The translations under genes were made by a program, and so were the position numbers. From Rhizobium sp. WSM4643 (GTDB lineage: Bacteria; Pseudomonadota; Alphaproteobacteria; Rhizobiales; Rhizobiaceae): 64,000 nucleotides of DNA. Of this stretch, positions 18,729 to 27,866 are shown one piece after another. The stretch is from NCBI RefSeq assembly GCF_025152745.1, contig NZ_CP104040.1, forward strand, positions 3,840,501-3,904,500, read 5' to 3'. The notes under the pieces are model-generated. The model ran no database searches and had not been told where the DNA came from. It saw only the letters and a program-made list of their open reading frames with translations. Positions within the stretch are counted from its first letter, which is position 1; the number at the start of each line of letters is the position of its first letter.

Positions 18729-19798
18729 CGAAACGCCTGTCCCTCATCCTTTCCGCTGCAATCCTTGCGCTGGTAACGGCTGCAAGCCTCGCCCATGCGC
18801 AGTCGCCGCTCGGCATCGGCACGGCAGAGCCGAGCTTCCAACCGACCGGCGGGCCGCTCGCACCGCTTTTGCTCTATGTGAATTATGAACAGCAGACCTT
18901 CTATCGGGCACTGACCGGCGCCTTGAAGGCAATGCGCCAAGACCCATGGCAACTGGCATCGCTGATCGGCCTGTCTTTCGCCTACGGCGTCTTCCATGCC
19001 GCCGGCCCAGGCCACGGCAAGGCGGTCATCTCCTCCTACATGATCGCCAACGAGGTCGAGCTGAAGCGCGGCGTGGTGATTTCCTTCATTTCTGCCTTCA
19101 GCCAGGGCGTGGTGGCGGTGGCGCTGGTCGGCGGCGCCTGGCTGGTGTTGCGCGGCACCGGCATCACGCTGACGGAGGCGACCCACGCAATGGAGATCTC
19201 AAGCTTCGTCATGGTCATCCTGTTCGGCGGCTGGCTGCTGTTTCGAAAACTGCGCTCGATGGCGGGCAATATGCCGCGCCGCCGGCTGATGGCGACGCCT
19301 GCCGGCCCGGTCAGCATGATGCTCGACTGGAAGGACAATGCCGTCGAACGCCAGGCCTATGCCTTCAACGGCAAGGCGCAGGCTGTGGAAGCCGGCCACA
19401 CTTTCGTTCCCGGCATGGTCTGCGAGACTTGCGGCAATGCCCATGTGCCCGACCCGGCCCTGCTTGGCGGCGACAGATTCAGCGCCCGCGAGGCCTGGTC
19501 GGCTATCGTTGCCGTTGGTCTGCGCCCCTGCTCCGGCGCACTTCTGGTCATGACCTTCTCGCTCTTGAACGGGCTCTATCTCGGCGGCGTGCTTTCGGTC
19601 GCCGCCATGTCGCTCGGCACGGCGATCACCGTTTCCCTGCTTGCCACACTTGCCGTCACCGCCAAGAGTGCAGCCGTCCGTCTCTCCGGACGCGGCTCGA
19701 CCGCCTCGATCTGGATCGGCAACGCCATCGAAATCCTCGGGGCCGTGCTCGTCATTCTGATGGGCGCCCTGCTGCTCGGGGCCTCGCTGCAGGGCTAG
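18722..19798 (+). CDS. NicO/RcnA-family nickel-cobalt (or zinc) permease
   Basis: 358 residues with an N-terminal signal-like helix and several further membrane spans. The signature HAAGPGHGKAVISSY is present at about residue 98, and GLRPCSGALLV later. A hydrophilic insert between these holds a CETCGNAH cluster that could bind metal. The family mostly exports Ni/Co or forms uptake units with a DUF1007 partner; direction and metal are undecided here. It overlaps the DUF1007 gene, so the two are translationally coupled. Confidence 0.88.
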   Translation: MLTKRLSLILSAAILALVTAASLAHAQSPLGIGTAEPSFQPTGGPLAPLLLYVNYEQQTFYRALTGALKAMRQDPWQLASLIGLSFAYGVFHAAGPGHGKAVISSYMIANEVELKRGVVISFISAFSQGVVAVALVGGAWLVLRGTGITLTEATHAMEISSFVMVILFGGWLLFRKLRSMAGNMPRRRLMATPAGPVSMMLDWKDNAVERQAYAFNGKAQAVEAGHTFVPGMVCETCGNAHVPDPALLGGDRFSAREAWSAIVAVGLRPCSGALLVMTFSLLNGLYLGGVLSVAAMSLGTAITVSLLATLAVTAKSAAVRLSGRGSTASIWIGNAIEILGAVLVILMGALLLGASLQG

Positions 19799-19845
19799 AG
19801 CAATTCCAGCAAAAGTGCGCAGCGGTTTTGCGTCCGGAATTGCGC
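19798..19845 (+). repeat. Dispersed hairpin repeat, copy 1 (single hairpin)
   Basis: Arms GCAATTCC / GGAATTGC enclose the family core GTGCGCAGCGGTTTTGC. It starts at the stop codon of the NicO gene. The second hairpin found in copies 2 and 3 is missing. Confidence 0.8.
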
Positions 19846-19857
19846 AATGCTGGAGAC

Positions 19858-20064
19858 TTACTTTCCCCGGCCGCGCTGATAGCGTGCCCGTAGCCAGAAG
19901 ACCGCAAAAAACGCCATGATCAGGCAGACGCCGACGACGATCGCCAGCGTCGGCGAGAAATTGCCGATCCACAGCACGATGGTCGGCAGGAAATAGATGA
20001 CGAGGGCGGCGCTGAGCAGGATGATGCCGGCGGCGGTCGCCTGCGAGCGGCTTTCCGGGCTCAT
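19858..20064 (-). CDS. Small two-span membrane protein
   Basis: 68 residues with two hydrophobic segments (about 11-31 and 37-57) and a basic C-terminus (RARYQRGRGK). No family that I can name with confidence. Its ATG overlaps the TGA of the upstream acetyltransferase gene (ATGA), which supports both the start and translational coupling. Function unknown. Confidence 0.7.
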   Translation of the reverse strand: MSPESRSQATAAGIILLSAALVIYFLPTIVLWIGNFSPTLAIVVGVCLIMAFFAVFWLRARYQRGRGK

Positions 20065-20756
20065 ACGAGCCTTTCCTTTTCGAGATCGGCGCGGATATCC
20101 TGCAGGCGACGGATCTGGTTGCCCTCGGCGTCGAAATTCTCCGGCGAAAGCCATGCTTCGAAGGCATCGTTGATCATCGGCCATTCGGCATCGATCATCG
20201 AGAACCAGGCGGTGTCGCGGTTGCGATGCTTGGAGATCATATGCTGGCGGAAGACCCCTTCGAAGCTGAAGCCGTAACGCGCGGCCGTCGTCTTGCTCGC
20301 CTCGTTGTTATTGTCGCATTTCCATTCGTAGCGGCGGTAGCCGAGATCCTCGAAGACGTGCTTGGCCATCAGGTAATGCGCCTCGGTCGACAGCGGCGAC
20401 CGCTTCATCTCGGCCCCGTGCGCCACCCCTCCGATCTCGACGACGCCGTTTGCCGGGTCGGCGCGCATGTAATTCGCCATGCCGACAATCTTGCCGGTGG
20501 CGTTGTCGCGGAAGATGTGGGTGAGCCAGCCGGACTTGGTATTGACGGTTTCCAGCCAGTTGGCGAAATCGTCGATACCGGAGAAATCATCCTGTGCGAA
20601 ATAGAGAAGCAGCGGGTTGATGCCCATGCCGCCGAGCCCGTCCCACAGCGGCTCAAGATGTTCCGCGCGCCGATAGGGCTCGACGGTAACGAAGCGGCCC
20701 TTCAGCGTGACCGGCTTCGGCGCCGGGCAGCCCTTGAAATTTGCAAGATCGCGCAT
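20061..20756 (-). CDS. GNAT-family N-acetyltransferase (RimJ/RimL type)
   Basis: 231 residues. The RimJ/RimL-type layout is clear: VTLKGRFVTVEPYRRAEHLEPLW at the start, then GKIVGMANYMRADPANGVVEIGG, and YEWKCDNNNEASKTTAARYGFSFEGVFRQHM, the usual acceptor-side segment. These enzymes acetylate protein N-termini or small amines. ATG 20756 has GAGGAG five bases upstream; a GTG six bases earlier lies inside that site. It overlaps the small membrane protein gene downstream. Confidence 0.87.
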   Translation of the reverse strand: MRDLANFKGCPAPKPVTLKGRFVTVEPYRRAEHLEPLWDGLGGMGINPLLLYFAQDDFSGIDDFANWLETVNTKSGWLTHIFRDNATGKIVGMANYMRADPANGVVEIGGVAHGAEMKRSPLSTEAHYLMAKHVFEDLGYRRYEWKCDNNNEASKTTAARYGFSFEGVFRQHMISKHRNRDTAWFSMIDAEWPMINDAFEAWLSPENFDAEGNQIRRLQDIRADLEKERLV

Positions 20757-20820
20757 GTTCACTCCTCTTTTCCGAAGAGTGGATAGGCCAGCCGCCCAGC
20801 AAAGGCAACCGGCCTAGATG

Positions 20821-21540
20821 TCACTGTGACAAGGTCGTCTTGGCCGACGACACCGTCGCCTCGATATGGTCGACCAGCTGGTCGGCAAGGCCGAGGCGGC
20901 CGGCAAGCAAATCGAGATAACCGCGCTCGGCGCGCGAATCCGGCTCGATGGTGAGCCGCGAGGCGGTGTAGAGCTCGACGCGCTGTTCTTCCGTCGTCGC
21001 GGCGGCAACGAGCGCATCGATATCCGTCGGCGAAGCGAGTTCATTCTCGATGAAGGCCGCAGCCTCGCCGCTGACGTCGGCGGCCTTGACCTTCTCCATG
21101 ATGAGGGCGCGTTCGGCATCGTCGATATGGCCGTCGGCCTTGGCGGCGGCGATCATCGCGCGGATCAGCACCAGGACGAATTCATTGCTGCCGGCAGGCG
21201 ACGTCGGCCCGAAACCGGATTCGGCAGGCGGCGGAAGGAGAACCGGATTATTTGCCGAGGGTGCATCCGAGGGGGCTGCGGGCGCCTGCCCCGCCTGGTA
21301 ATTCTTGTAGGCCTGGTAGCCGAGGCCGGCAATGGCGGCAAGACCGCCAACCGCCAGCGCATTGCCGGCAAGACCACGACCGGTCTTGGTGCCGAGGAGC
21401 ACCGCAGCAATGGCGCCGGTCGCCAGCGGATTGTTCCTGGCCGTCTGCATAGCATCGCCCGCCCTGTCGCGGACCGAGCCGCCGAGACCCGGCACCTGCG
21501 AACCCAAGAACTGGTCGAGAAGCTTCTTTGCGTCGAACAT
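20821..21540 (-). CDS. DUF533 / TerB-like inner membrane protein (YebE-like)
   Basis: 239 residues. The N-terminal FDAKKLLDQFLG and a glycine/alanine-rich hydrophobic segment (about 42-75: GAIAAVLLGTKTGRGLAGNALAVGGLAAIAGLGYQAY) are followed by a proline-rich linker and a helical TerB-like domain containing AAAKADGHIDDAERALI, an acidic metal-binding-like motif. The family occurs at the membrane in many proteobacteria without a settled function. GGGAGATGACGAGGA precedes the ATG. A RIME-like repeat separates it from the KDPG aldolase gene. Confidence 0.83.
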   Translation of the reverse strand: MFDAKKLLDQFLGSQVPGLGGSVRDRAGDAMQTARNNPLATGAIAAVLLGTKTGRGLAGNALAVGGLAAIAGLGYQAYKNYQAGQAPAAPSDAPSANNPVLLPPPAESGFGPTSPAGSNEFVLVLIRAMIAAAKADGHIDDAERALIMEKVKAADVSGEAAAFIENELASPTDIDALVAAATTEEQRVELYTASRLTIEPDSRAERGYLDLLAGRLGLADQLVDHIEATVSSAKTTLSQ

Positions 21541-21620
21541 TCCTCGTCATCTCCCTGTTTGAAGCTGGAGGAGAACATAGGTTTGCGACGGCTGAAATAC
21601 AAATGCGACGTGCCGAGTTG

Positions 21621-21784
21621 CCACCCCCTCTGCCCTGCCGGGCATCTCCCCCACGAGGAGGGAGATTGGCTGGGCGTGAGGGTTTCCTCAAACAATTGGC
21701 TCAAGCGGCGGATCGGGAGAAAGAGCTGGTCTCTTGCCGATCTCCCCCCTCGTGGGGGAGATGTCCGGCAGGACAGAGGGGGTG
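21621..21784. repeat. RIME-like inverted repeat element
   Basis: Two ~45-base arms (21621-21666 and 21740-21784), each with its own small hairpin (CTCCCCCACGAGGAGGGAG; CTCCCCCCTCGTGGGGGAG), are inverted copies of one another around a ~73-base spacer. Rhizobial genomes carry such mosaic intergenic elements. It fills most of the gap between eda and the DUF533 gene. Confidence 0.8.
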
Positions 21785-21804
21785 TCGCCCCACCGAACAA
21801 AGGT

Positions 21805-22443
21805 TTAGGCCTTCAGCGCCGCCGCTTCTGCCGCGAGTTTGGTAATGCCAGCCCAGTCGCCGGCCGCGACCAGTTCTTTCGGCGCCACCCACGAGCCGCC
21901 GACGCAGATAACGTTCGGCAGCGAGAGATAATCATTGGCGTTCTTCAGCGAAATGCCGCCGGTCGGGCAGAACAGCGTGCCTGCAAGCGGTGAGGACAGC
22001 GCCTTGAGATAGGCGGCGCCACCGGCCTGCTCCGCTGGGAAGAACTTCAGCACCTGGTAGCCTTCCTCGCGCAGCGCCATGACTTCGCTGGCGGTCGCAG
22101 CCCCTGGAAGCAGCGGCACGTCGGAATCGGCGGCGGCATCGAGCAGTTCCTGCGTCGTACCCGGGCTAACGATGAACTTCGAACCGGCCGCGACGGCGGC
22201 TTCCCAATGAGCGACATTGAGGATCGTGCCGGCGCCGACTTCGGCGCCCTCGACCTCTGCGGCGACGGCGCGCACGGCCTCGAGTGCCGCCGGGGTGCGC
22301 ATGGTGATCTCGATCGCCTTCAGACCGCCTGCGACGAGCGCGCGAGCCAGCGGCACCGCCGTCTTCGCATCGTCGACGATCAAGACCGGAACGACAGGCT
22401 GGAGTTTCAGGATGGAAAGGAGCTTCTCTGTTTTCTCGCCCAT
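21805..22443 (-). CDS. eda: 2-dehydro-3-deoxy-phosphogluconate (KDPG) aldolase
   Basis: 212 residues, the normal length for Eda. AIEITMRTPAALEA holds the catalytic glutamate, KFIVSPGTTQELLDAA follows, and the Schiff-base lysine is in VLKFFPAEQAGG. The C-terminal phosphate site is FCPTGGISLKNANDYLSLPNV. It splits KDPG to pyruvate and glyceraldehyde-3-phosphate, the final step of the Entner-Doudoroff route that rhizobia use for sugars. AAGGAGG lies upstream; GTG 22449 and ATG 22443 are both possible starts, six bases apart. Confidence 0.93.
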   Translation of the reverse strand: MGEKTEKLLSILKLQPVVPVLIVDDAKTAVPLARALVAGGLKAIEITMRTPAALEAVRAVAAEVEGAEVGAGTILNVAHWEAAVAAGSKFIVSPGTTQELLDAAADSDVPLLPGAATASEVMALREEGYQVLKFFPAEQAGGAAYLKALSSPLAGTLFCPTGGISLKNANDYLSLPNVICVGGSWVAPKELVAAGDWAGITKLAAEAAALKA

Positions 22444-22596
22444 GGTCACGCGACCTCCTTGAAACGATTGAATTCGGACCCGAATAACGCCCCTGCGGAA
22501 CCTTGTCGAGATAAAACCGGACCGCATGCCGAGAAGGGTATGAAATGCGTGGAAATTGGGCTACCGTGCCGCAATCGTCACAAAAGGTTCACCGAT

Positions 22597-23085
22597 ATGG
22601 CGAAAGAGATCGAGCGGAAGTTTCTTGTACGCAGCGATGGATGGCGTTCCGCCGTCGAGACGAAGTCTGTCCTCAGACAGGGTTACATCGCCTCGATGGA
22701 CGATCGTTCCGTGCGGGTGCGCATCCTCGACGGCAGGAAAGCGAAACTGACGATCAAGATCGGCCGCAGCGCCATCACCCGTGACGAATTCGAATACGAC
22801 ATCCCGATCGCCGACGCCGAGGAGCTGTTGCAGGCAGCCATCGGCGTCGTCATCGAGAAGACGCGCCACCGCGTTCCACATGAGGGCTTCGTCTGGGAGG
22901 TTGACGTTTTTGCCGGCGAGCACCGCGGATTGGTGATCGCCGAGGTGGAGATGACGGCCGAGACCGACAGTCCGGCGCTGCCCACCTGGCTCGGCCGCGA
23001 GGTGACCGGCGATTTCCGATATTCCAATCAGGCCCTTGCCACAGAATACGGGCACGACAGGCATGGCCTATCGCATTCGGCCTGA
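22597..23085 (+). CDS. CYTH-domain protein (triphosphate tunnel enzyme)
   Basis: 162 residues starting with MAKEIERKFLV, the hallmark EIERKF motif whose acidic residues bind metal in the tunnel. Further conserved pieces are RVRILDGRKAKLTIK and WEVDVFAGEHRGLVIAEVEM. Bacterial CYTH proteins of this size hydrolyse inorganic triphosphate or similar substrates. The CHAD gene follows with a 23-base overlap, so the two form a split version of the common CYTH-CHAD fusion. Confidence 0.9.
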   Translation: MAKEIERKFLVRSDGWRSAVETKSVLRQGYIASMDDRSVRVRILDGRKAKLTIKIGRSAITRDEFEYDIPIADAEELLQAAIGVVIEKTRHRVPHEGFVWEVDVFAGEHRGLVIAEVEMTAETDSPALPTWLGREVTGDFRYSNQALATEYGHDRHGLSHSA

Positions 23086-23971
23086 CGCCGATTTTACCGA
23101 GGCGTTTCGCAAGGTCGCCATCGAGCAGCTGGAACACGCCGTCACGGTTCTCGAGAAGCGGCCGGACGGCGCGCACGAGGCAATCCATTCCTTCCGCAAG
23201 AACCTGAAACGACTACGGTCGCTCTACCGCCTCGTGGCCCGCGAGGTTCCGGATTTCCAGACCCATGAAAATGCAAGGCTGCGCGATGCCGCACATTCGC
23301 TTTCGGCGATCCGCGACGCTGCCGCCCTGATCGGCACCGGGCAATATCTGCAGCACTCGGCACGCGGGAACGAGGAGAACGAGGCGCTCGGCCGCATCGT
23401 CAACATTCTCGAAGGACGCCGTGACTGGATGGCGGAAGCCGAAAGCGGCCTGGAACAGCGGCTGACGGAAACATCGGACGCTCTGAAGGAGGCGATCGCC
23501 GCACTGGATGAAGTCTCGTTCAATGGCGACCATCGCAAGAATGCCCGCATGCTGGCGAAGAGCTGGCGCCGCACCGCGCGGAAGGCCAAAGCCGCGCTTG
23601 CGGCTTGCCATGGCGAAGCATCGGCCGACGATTTCCACACTCTGCGCAAACGCACCTACGACTATCGGCTCTACCATGCCCTTTTGCGCGACGTCTGGCC
23701 GGCCGCGATGAAGGCCAAACGCGATGCGGCCAAAGAGCTCGCCGAGGATCTCGGCCACATCCACGATCTCACCGTGCTCTCCGAACTGGTCGAGTCCGAA
23801 CCGCAGCTCTTCACCCGCAATGACGATCTTGCGCATCTGCTCGACATCATCATCTTCCGCCAGCAGGAAGACCGGCGGCAAGCGCTGATCAAAGCCGAAG
23901 CTGTCTTCGCCAATGATGCCGACGAGGAAGCCCAGCGCATCGAGCTTCTCTGGCTGATGACCGGGAGTTGA
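23063..23971 (+). CDS. CHAD-domain protein
   Basis: 302 residues, alpha-helical and rich in conserved histidines and basic residues: VHE-like AHEAIHSFRKNLKRLRSLYRL and DDFHTLRKRTYDYRLYHALL are the two CHAD half-motifs. CHAD proteins bind polyphosphate through these residues. It overlaps the CYTH triphosphatase gene by 23 bases, pointing to a joint role at polyphosphate or triphosphate. Confidence 0.9.
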   Translation: MAYRIRPDADFTEAFRKVAIEQLEHAVTVLEKRPDGAHEAIHSFRKNLKRLRSLYRLVAREVPDFQTHENARLRDAAHSLSAIRDAAALIGTGQYLQHSARGNEENEALGRIVNILEGRRDWMAEAESGLEQRLTETSDALKEAIAALDEVSFNGDHRKNARMLAKSWRRTARKAKAALAACHGEASADDFHTLRKRTYDYRLYHALLRDVWPAAMKAKRDAAKELAEDLGHIHDLTVLSELVESEPQLFTRNDDLAHLLDIIIFRQQEDRRQALIKAEAVFANDADEEAQRIELLWLMTGS

Positions 23972-24053
23972 GAGACGGCGAAACCGGAAGTGCTTCTGCG
24001 CTGCTCTGCATTTCCGATTGCTTCAGCATCCGGAGATTTCGCAAGGAATCCTA

Positions 24054-24084
24054 TTGACCTCAACCAATCTTGAGGTCCTAGCCT
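24054..24084 (+). promoter_or_regulatory. SoxR-like (MerR-family) operator and promoter
   Basis: A -35 TTGACC (24054-24059) and a -10-like TAGCCT (24079-24084) are separated by 19 bases, the overlong spacer typical of MerR-family promoters. Inside it lies an 18-base dyad, CCTCAACCAATCTTGAGG (24058-24075), whose arms CCTCAA/TTGAGG equal those of the known SoxR box. It lies 43 bases upstream of the VOC gene and drives that direction. Confidence 0.8.
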
Positions 24085-24126
24085 GCGGTGGTCGAACAAG
24101 CTAGAGACTTGATCCGCGAGGAAAAC

Positions 24127-24603
24127 ATGACCGCCGAAAATGCCGCGATGCCGAAGGTGCTTGGGCTCTACGAGATCCATCTGACCGTTGCCGATCTCAA
24201 GACCTCCACGGATTTCTACCGCGATGTCGTTGGCCTCGAACCTGCCACCTCATTCGAGGAGCGTAAAGTCGCTTTCCTCTGGGTGGACGACAGGAAGACC
24301 GGCATGCTCGGCCTTTGGGAAACAGGAACCGGGCCGCTGAAGATGCGGCTGCATATCGCCTTCCGCATGACCGCCAACGGCGTGCTGAAAGCGCCCGCCA
24401 TTCTCAAGGCAAAAGGTGTGGAACCTCTCGGCTTTGCCGGTGAACCGGTGACGGAGCCGGTGGTTCTCGGCTGGATGCCGGCGCTGTCGATCTATTTCAA
24501 GGATCCGGACGGGCACTCGATCGAGTTCATCAACGTTCTCGACGACATCCCCGACCGGAGTTTCGGCGTGCGGCCGTTTTCCGCGTGGCAGGCGCGAGCG
24601 TAA
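24127..24603 (+). CDS. VOC-superfamily protein (glyoxalase/dioxygenase-like)
   Basis: 158 residues with two beta-alpha-beta-beta-beta halves: [25 protein letters not shown] at the start and [21 protein letters not shown] at the end, giving the usual His and Glu metal ligands. Such proteins include glyoxalase, dioxygenases and antibiotic-binding resistance proteins. Its promoter holds a SoxR-like box, suggesting induction by redox-active compounds. ATG 24127 follows GAGGAAAAC. Reaction unknown. Confidence 0.85.
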   Translation: MTAENAAMPKVLGLYEIHLTVADLKTSTDFYRDVVGLEPATSFEERKVAFLWVDDRKTGMLGLWETGTGPLKMRLHIAFRMTANGVLKAPAILKAKGVEPLGFAGEPVTEPVVLGWMPALSIYFKDPDGHSIEFINVLDDIPDRSFGVRPFSAWQARA

Positions 24604-24674
24604 TCGGTCAGCGATCAAGGCCGCCGCTGGCGAAGGCAATTGCGCGGTCCGCCGATTTTCTGTATTTCCGGCCC

Positions 24675-25604
24675 ATGACCGACAGCCTGACACACACCAG
24701 CCCGTTCCTCGTGGCCGCACTTTACCATTTCGTTTCCGTGCCGGGCTTTGCAAGCCTGCAGGCACCGCTGCAGACGCTTTGCGAGGAGAACGGCGTCAAA
24801 GGAACGCTGCTTCTGGCCCATGAAGGCATCAACGGCACGATCGCCGGCCCGGATGCCGGCATTCACGCCGCGCTCGCCTTCCTGCGCGCCCAGCCGGAAT
24901 TTTCGGGCCTGGAGCACAAGGAAAGCCGCGCCTCGAAAATGCCCTTCCTGCGCATGAAGGTGAAGCTGAAAAAGGAAATCGTCACCATGGGTGTCGAAGA
25001 TATCGACCCCAACAAGGTGGTCGGCACCTATGTGACGGCCAAGGACTGGAACGCACTGATCTCCGACCCTGATACCATTGTCATCGACACCCGCAACGAT
25101 TACGAGACGGCAATCGGCACCTTTCGCGGCGCGGTCGACCCGAAGACCAAGACCTTCCGCGAATTTCCCGATTGGGTGCGCAACAATCCCGGCCTGCACA
25201 ACAAGCCGAAGGTCGCCATGTACTGCACCGGCGGCATACGCTGCGAGAAGGCCACCGCTTTCATGAAGGCTGAGGGCTTCGATGAGGTCTATCACCTGAA
25301 GGGTGGCATCCTGAAATATCTCGAAGAAGTGCCGCAGGAGGAAAGTCTCTGGGACGGCGCCTGCTTCGTTTTCGACGAGCGCGTCTCCGTCGAGCACGGG
25401 CTGAAGCAAGGCGAACACCGGCTGTGCCACGCCTGCCGGAACCCGATCACCGCGGAAGAAATCACCTCCCCGCTTTACGAAGAGGGGGTTTCCTGCAGTC
25501 ACTGCTATCATACGCGCACGGAAGAAGACCGGCTGCGTTACCGTCAGCGGCAGCACCAGATAGCCCTCGCGAAAAAGCGCGGCCAGCGACATATCGGCAG
25601 TTGA
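24675..25604 (+). CDS. trhO: tRNA uridine-34 hydroxylase, rhodanese-domain protein (TrhO/YceA)
   Basis: 309 residues. The N-terminal acylphosphatase-like domain ([16 protein letters not shown]) is followed by a rhodanese domain (about 120-218) with the active-site loop [10 protein letters not shown], and a cysteine-rich C-terminal part (CHACRNPI...CSHCYH). TrhO proteins form 5-hydroxyuridine at position 34 of tRNAs using O2. The length and all segments are normal. The start is set by the ATG where homology begins; an extension to 24585 overlaps the preceding gene and is unlikely. Confidence 0.92.
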   Translation: MTDSLTHTSPFLVAALYHFVSVPGFASLQAPLQTLCEENGVKGTLLLAHEGINGTIAGPDAGIHAALAFLRAQPEFSGLEHKESRASKMPFLRMKVKLKKEIVTMGVEDIDPNKVVGTYVTAKDWNALISDPDTIVIDTRNDYETAIGTFRGAVDPKTKTFREFPDWVRNNPGLHNKPKVAMYCTGGIRCEKATAFMKAEGFDEVYHLKGGILKYLEEVPQEESLWDGACFVFDERVSVEHGLKQGEHRLCHACRNPITAEEITSPLYEEGVSCSHCYHTRTEEDRLRYRQRQHQIALAKKRGQRHIGS

Positions 25605-25655
25605 GCCGGGATTCTGTTGGGGTCAGCCTTGCTGTTTGAGGGTCGGGGCCGCCGG

Positions 25656-27866
25656 TCAGGCTGCGCCGATGCGTCGCCGAGCTTCCGGCTGCGCTGCACG
25701 TTGCTCATTCAGCATCTCGGTGATGAGATCTGATGTCATAGGCTTTCCGAACCAATAGCCCTGCAGGCAGTCGCAGCCGAAAAGGCGCATGGCTATCGCC
25801 TGCTCCTCGGTCTCGATGCCTTCGGCCGTCACCGGAATATCGAGCGAGCGGGCGAGCGCCACCGTCGCCCGCAGCATCTCGCGCTGGCGTTTGTCGTTGA
25901 CACCCATGACCAGCGAGCGGTCGATCTTGATGCGGTCGAAGCCAAACTGCCTGAGATAACCGATCGAGGAGAAGCCGGAACCGAAATCGTCGAGCGCCAC
26001 CTTGACCCCCAGCCCCTTCAACCGTTCGATCGACTGGCGGGTGCGCTGCGGGTTCTGGATCATATAGCCTTCGGTGATCTCCAGCGTGATGCGACCGGCC
26101 TCGATCTCCGTCTGCTTCAGCACGTAGCGCACATAGTCGGTAAACGCGGGATTGCGGAACTGGCCGGGCGAGACGTTGACCGAGACGTTGAGGTTCGGCC
26201 ATTGTTTGGCCGTCTCGCAGGCTTTGCGCAACACGAACAAGCCAAGCGATTCGATGAGGCCGCTGGTCTCGGCGATCGGGATGAACAGCTCGGGCGAAAC
26301 AGGACCATGGCCCGGACGGTTCCAGCGCACCAACGCCTCGACGCCGGTCATCGCATGCGTCGCCGCATCGATCAGCGGCTGGTAGGCGAGCGTCAGGTCG
26401 CCGCTTTCGATGGCGATCCGGAGATCGAGTTCCAGCGCATTGCGCTGCTCCCGATCCGCATCCATCGACGGATCGTAGAGCATCATGCGCGCGCGGCCGG
26501 CCTCCTTCGCCTTGTACATGGCAAGGTCGGAGCGGCGCACCAGTTCCTCACGCCCAATCGCGCCGGAAGGCGACATGGCGATGCCGATGCTTGCCCCGAC
26601 GACGACGACACGGCGACCGATCTCCAGCGGCTCGACAAGAAAATCGAGGATCTGCTCGGCCAACTGCAGAGCGGCGGCATTCTCGCTGTCGGAGAGAAAG
26701 GCGATCGCAAATTCATCGCCGCCGATGCGGGCGAGAACCGCACCCGGCGGAATGAGCACAGCGAGCCCGGCCGCGACCGCCCGGATCAACTGGTCGCCGG
26801 TGCCGTGGCCATAGCTGTCGTTGACCTCCTTGAAGCCATCGAGGTCGAGGTAGAGGAGCAGCACGTTGCGCTTGGTCTGGCGTGCCTCGACGACAAAACG
26901 ATCGACGGCGAGCCCGAGGCCGTCGCGATTGGAAAGACCGCTCAGCCTGTCGCGCAACGCCTCCTCGCGGGCGCTGCCTTCCTCTGCCTTCAGACGGCGG
27001 CCGGCAAGCCAGCCGATGACCAGCAATACCACGAAAAACAATCCGACGAGGCCGAGCGCCTGGATGACCATCGGCCGCACCTGTGCATAGCCGATATCGC
27101 CGGGTGAGCGCGAGATCCAGACGAGCTTGCCGAGCGTTACCCCGGTCGGATCGACGATCGGCACGCGATAGTCGGCCGCAAAACTCGGCGGCGCCAGCCT
27201 CAGCCCGCCGATGACATAGGTCTGGCCGAGGGCAGTCACCCTGTCGTCATCGAGATGGCGGGCGAAAACGAGGTAGCGGTGCTGGCCGGCGGGCGCGTCA
27301 AGCGCACCGGACTTTTTCCGAACCAACGCCACGCCGACGGCGGCAATCCCCCGTTTGGTGGTGACGAAGCCGATCGCCTGGGGATGGTCGGCCGGGCCGA
27401 CCGCCTTCACCCTATCGAACAGGGTCCAGAGCGACGGCGCAAAGAAATCCGCGAGCGGCTCCTCCATCGGCTTGCCGTCGCGATAGGCCATGACCGCCTT
27501 CTTCGCGTCATCGATGACGATCGCCACATCGAAAAGCGAGCTGTTGACTGACATCTCGCCGTAATTGCTCACAGTCCAGGCCATACCGTCAGGCGCATAG
27601 ACGTTGACGGCGGCGTCGTCCCAGGCCGCGTAATCGTCGAGCGTCGCGCCGAGCTGATCCTCGAAGGTTCTCAACGCGCCGGCCGTCGTTTCGCGCGAGC
27701 GCTCGTCATCGAGGAGATTGGCATTTTCGGCCACGCGTTCGAGCGCCGTCAGCACCATGATGGTGACGACGGCGACGATGACCGCGAAGGAGAAAAGCAC
27801 GCCGGTAACGGTGATGTGACGGCCTATTCCCAAACCCTTGCTCTGCGACTTTCCGACTGTCTGCAT
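25656..27866 (-). CDS. CHASE4-GGDEF-EAL cyclic-di-GMP signalling protein
   Basis: 736 residues. A membrane span at about 18-41, a periplasmic CHASE4-like sensor (DDYAAWDDAAVNVYAPDG), a second span at about 267-289, a GGDEF domain (IGGDEF at 381-386) and an EAL domain (EAL at 510-512, with DDFGSGFSSIGYL and AEGIETEEQ). Both catalytic signatures are intact, so it could make or break cyclic di-GMP; the net activity cannot be read. It lies 117 bases downstream of the beta-glucosidase on the same strand. Confidence 0.93.
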   Translation of the reverse strand: MQTVGKSQSKGLGIGRHITVTGVLFSFAVIVAVVTIMVLTALERVAENANLLDDERSRETTAGALRTFEDQLGATLDDYAAWDDAAVNVYAPDGMAWTVSNYGEMSVNSSLFDVAIVIDDAKKAVMAYRDGKPMEEPLADFFAPSLWTLFDRVKAVGPADHPQAIGFVTTKRGIAAVGVALVRKKSGALDAPAGQHRYLVFARHLDDDRVTALGQTYVIGGLRLAPPSFAADYRVPIVDPTGVTLGKLVWISRSPGDIGYAQVRPMVIQALGLVGLFFVVLLVIGWLAGRRLKAEEGSAREEALRDRLSGLSNRDGLGLAVDRFVVEARQTKRNVLLLYLDLDGFKEVNDSYGHGTGDQLIRAVAAGLAVLIPPGAVLARIGGDEFAIAFLSDSENAAALQLAEQILDFLVEPLEIGRRVVVVGASIGIAMSPSGAIGREELVRRSDLAMYKAKEAGRARMMLYDPSMDADREQRNALELDLRIAIESGDLTLAYQPLIDAATHAMTGVEALVRWNRPGHGPVSPELFIPIAETSGLIESLGLFVLRKACETAKQWPNLNVSVNVSPGQFRNPAFTDYVRYVLKQTEIEAGRITLEITEGYMIQNPQRTRQSIERLKGLGVKVALDDFGSGFSSIGYLRQFGFDRIKIDRSLVMGVNDKRQREMLRATVALARSLDIPVTAEGIETEEQAIAMRLFGCDCLQGYWFGKPMTSDLITEMLNEQRAAQPEARRRIGAA

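Noticed and set aside
23972-24053. Sixth copy of the hairpin repeat after the CHAD gene
   Set aside because: The stretch has similar composition (GGAAGTGC, TTTCCGATT) but lacks the core and paired arms.
26202-27107. 301-codon plus-strand frame over the GGDEF-EAL gene
   Set aside because: Antisense shadow of a clear coding frame with intact catalytic motifs.
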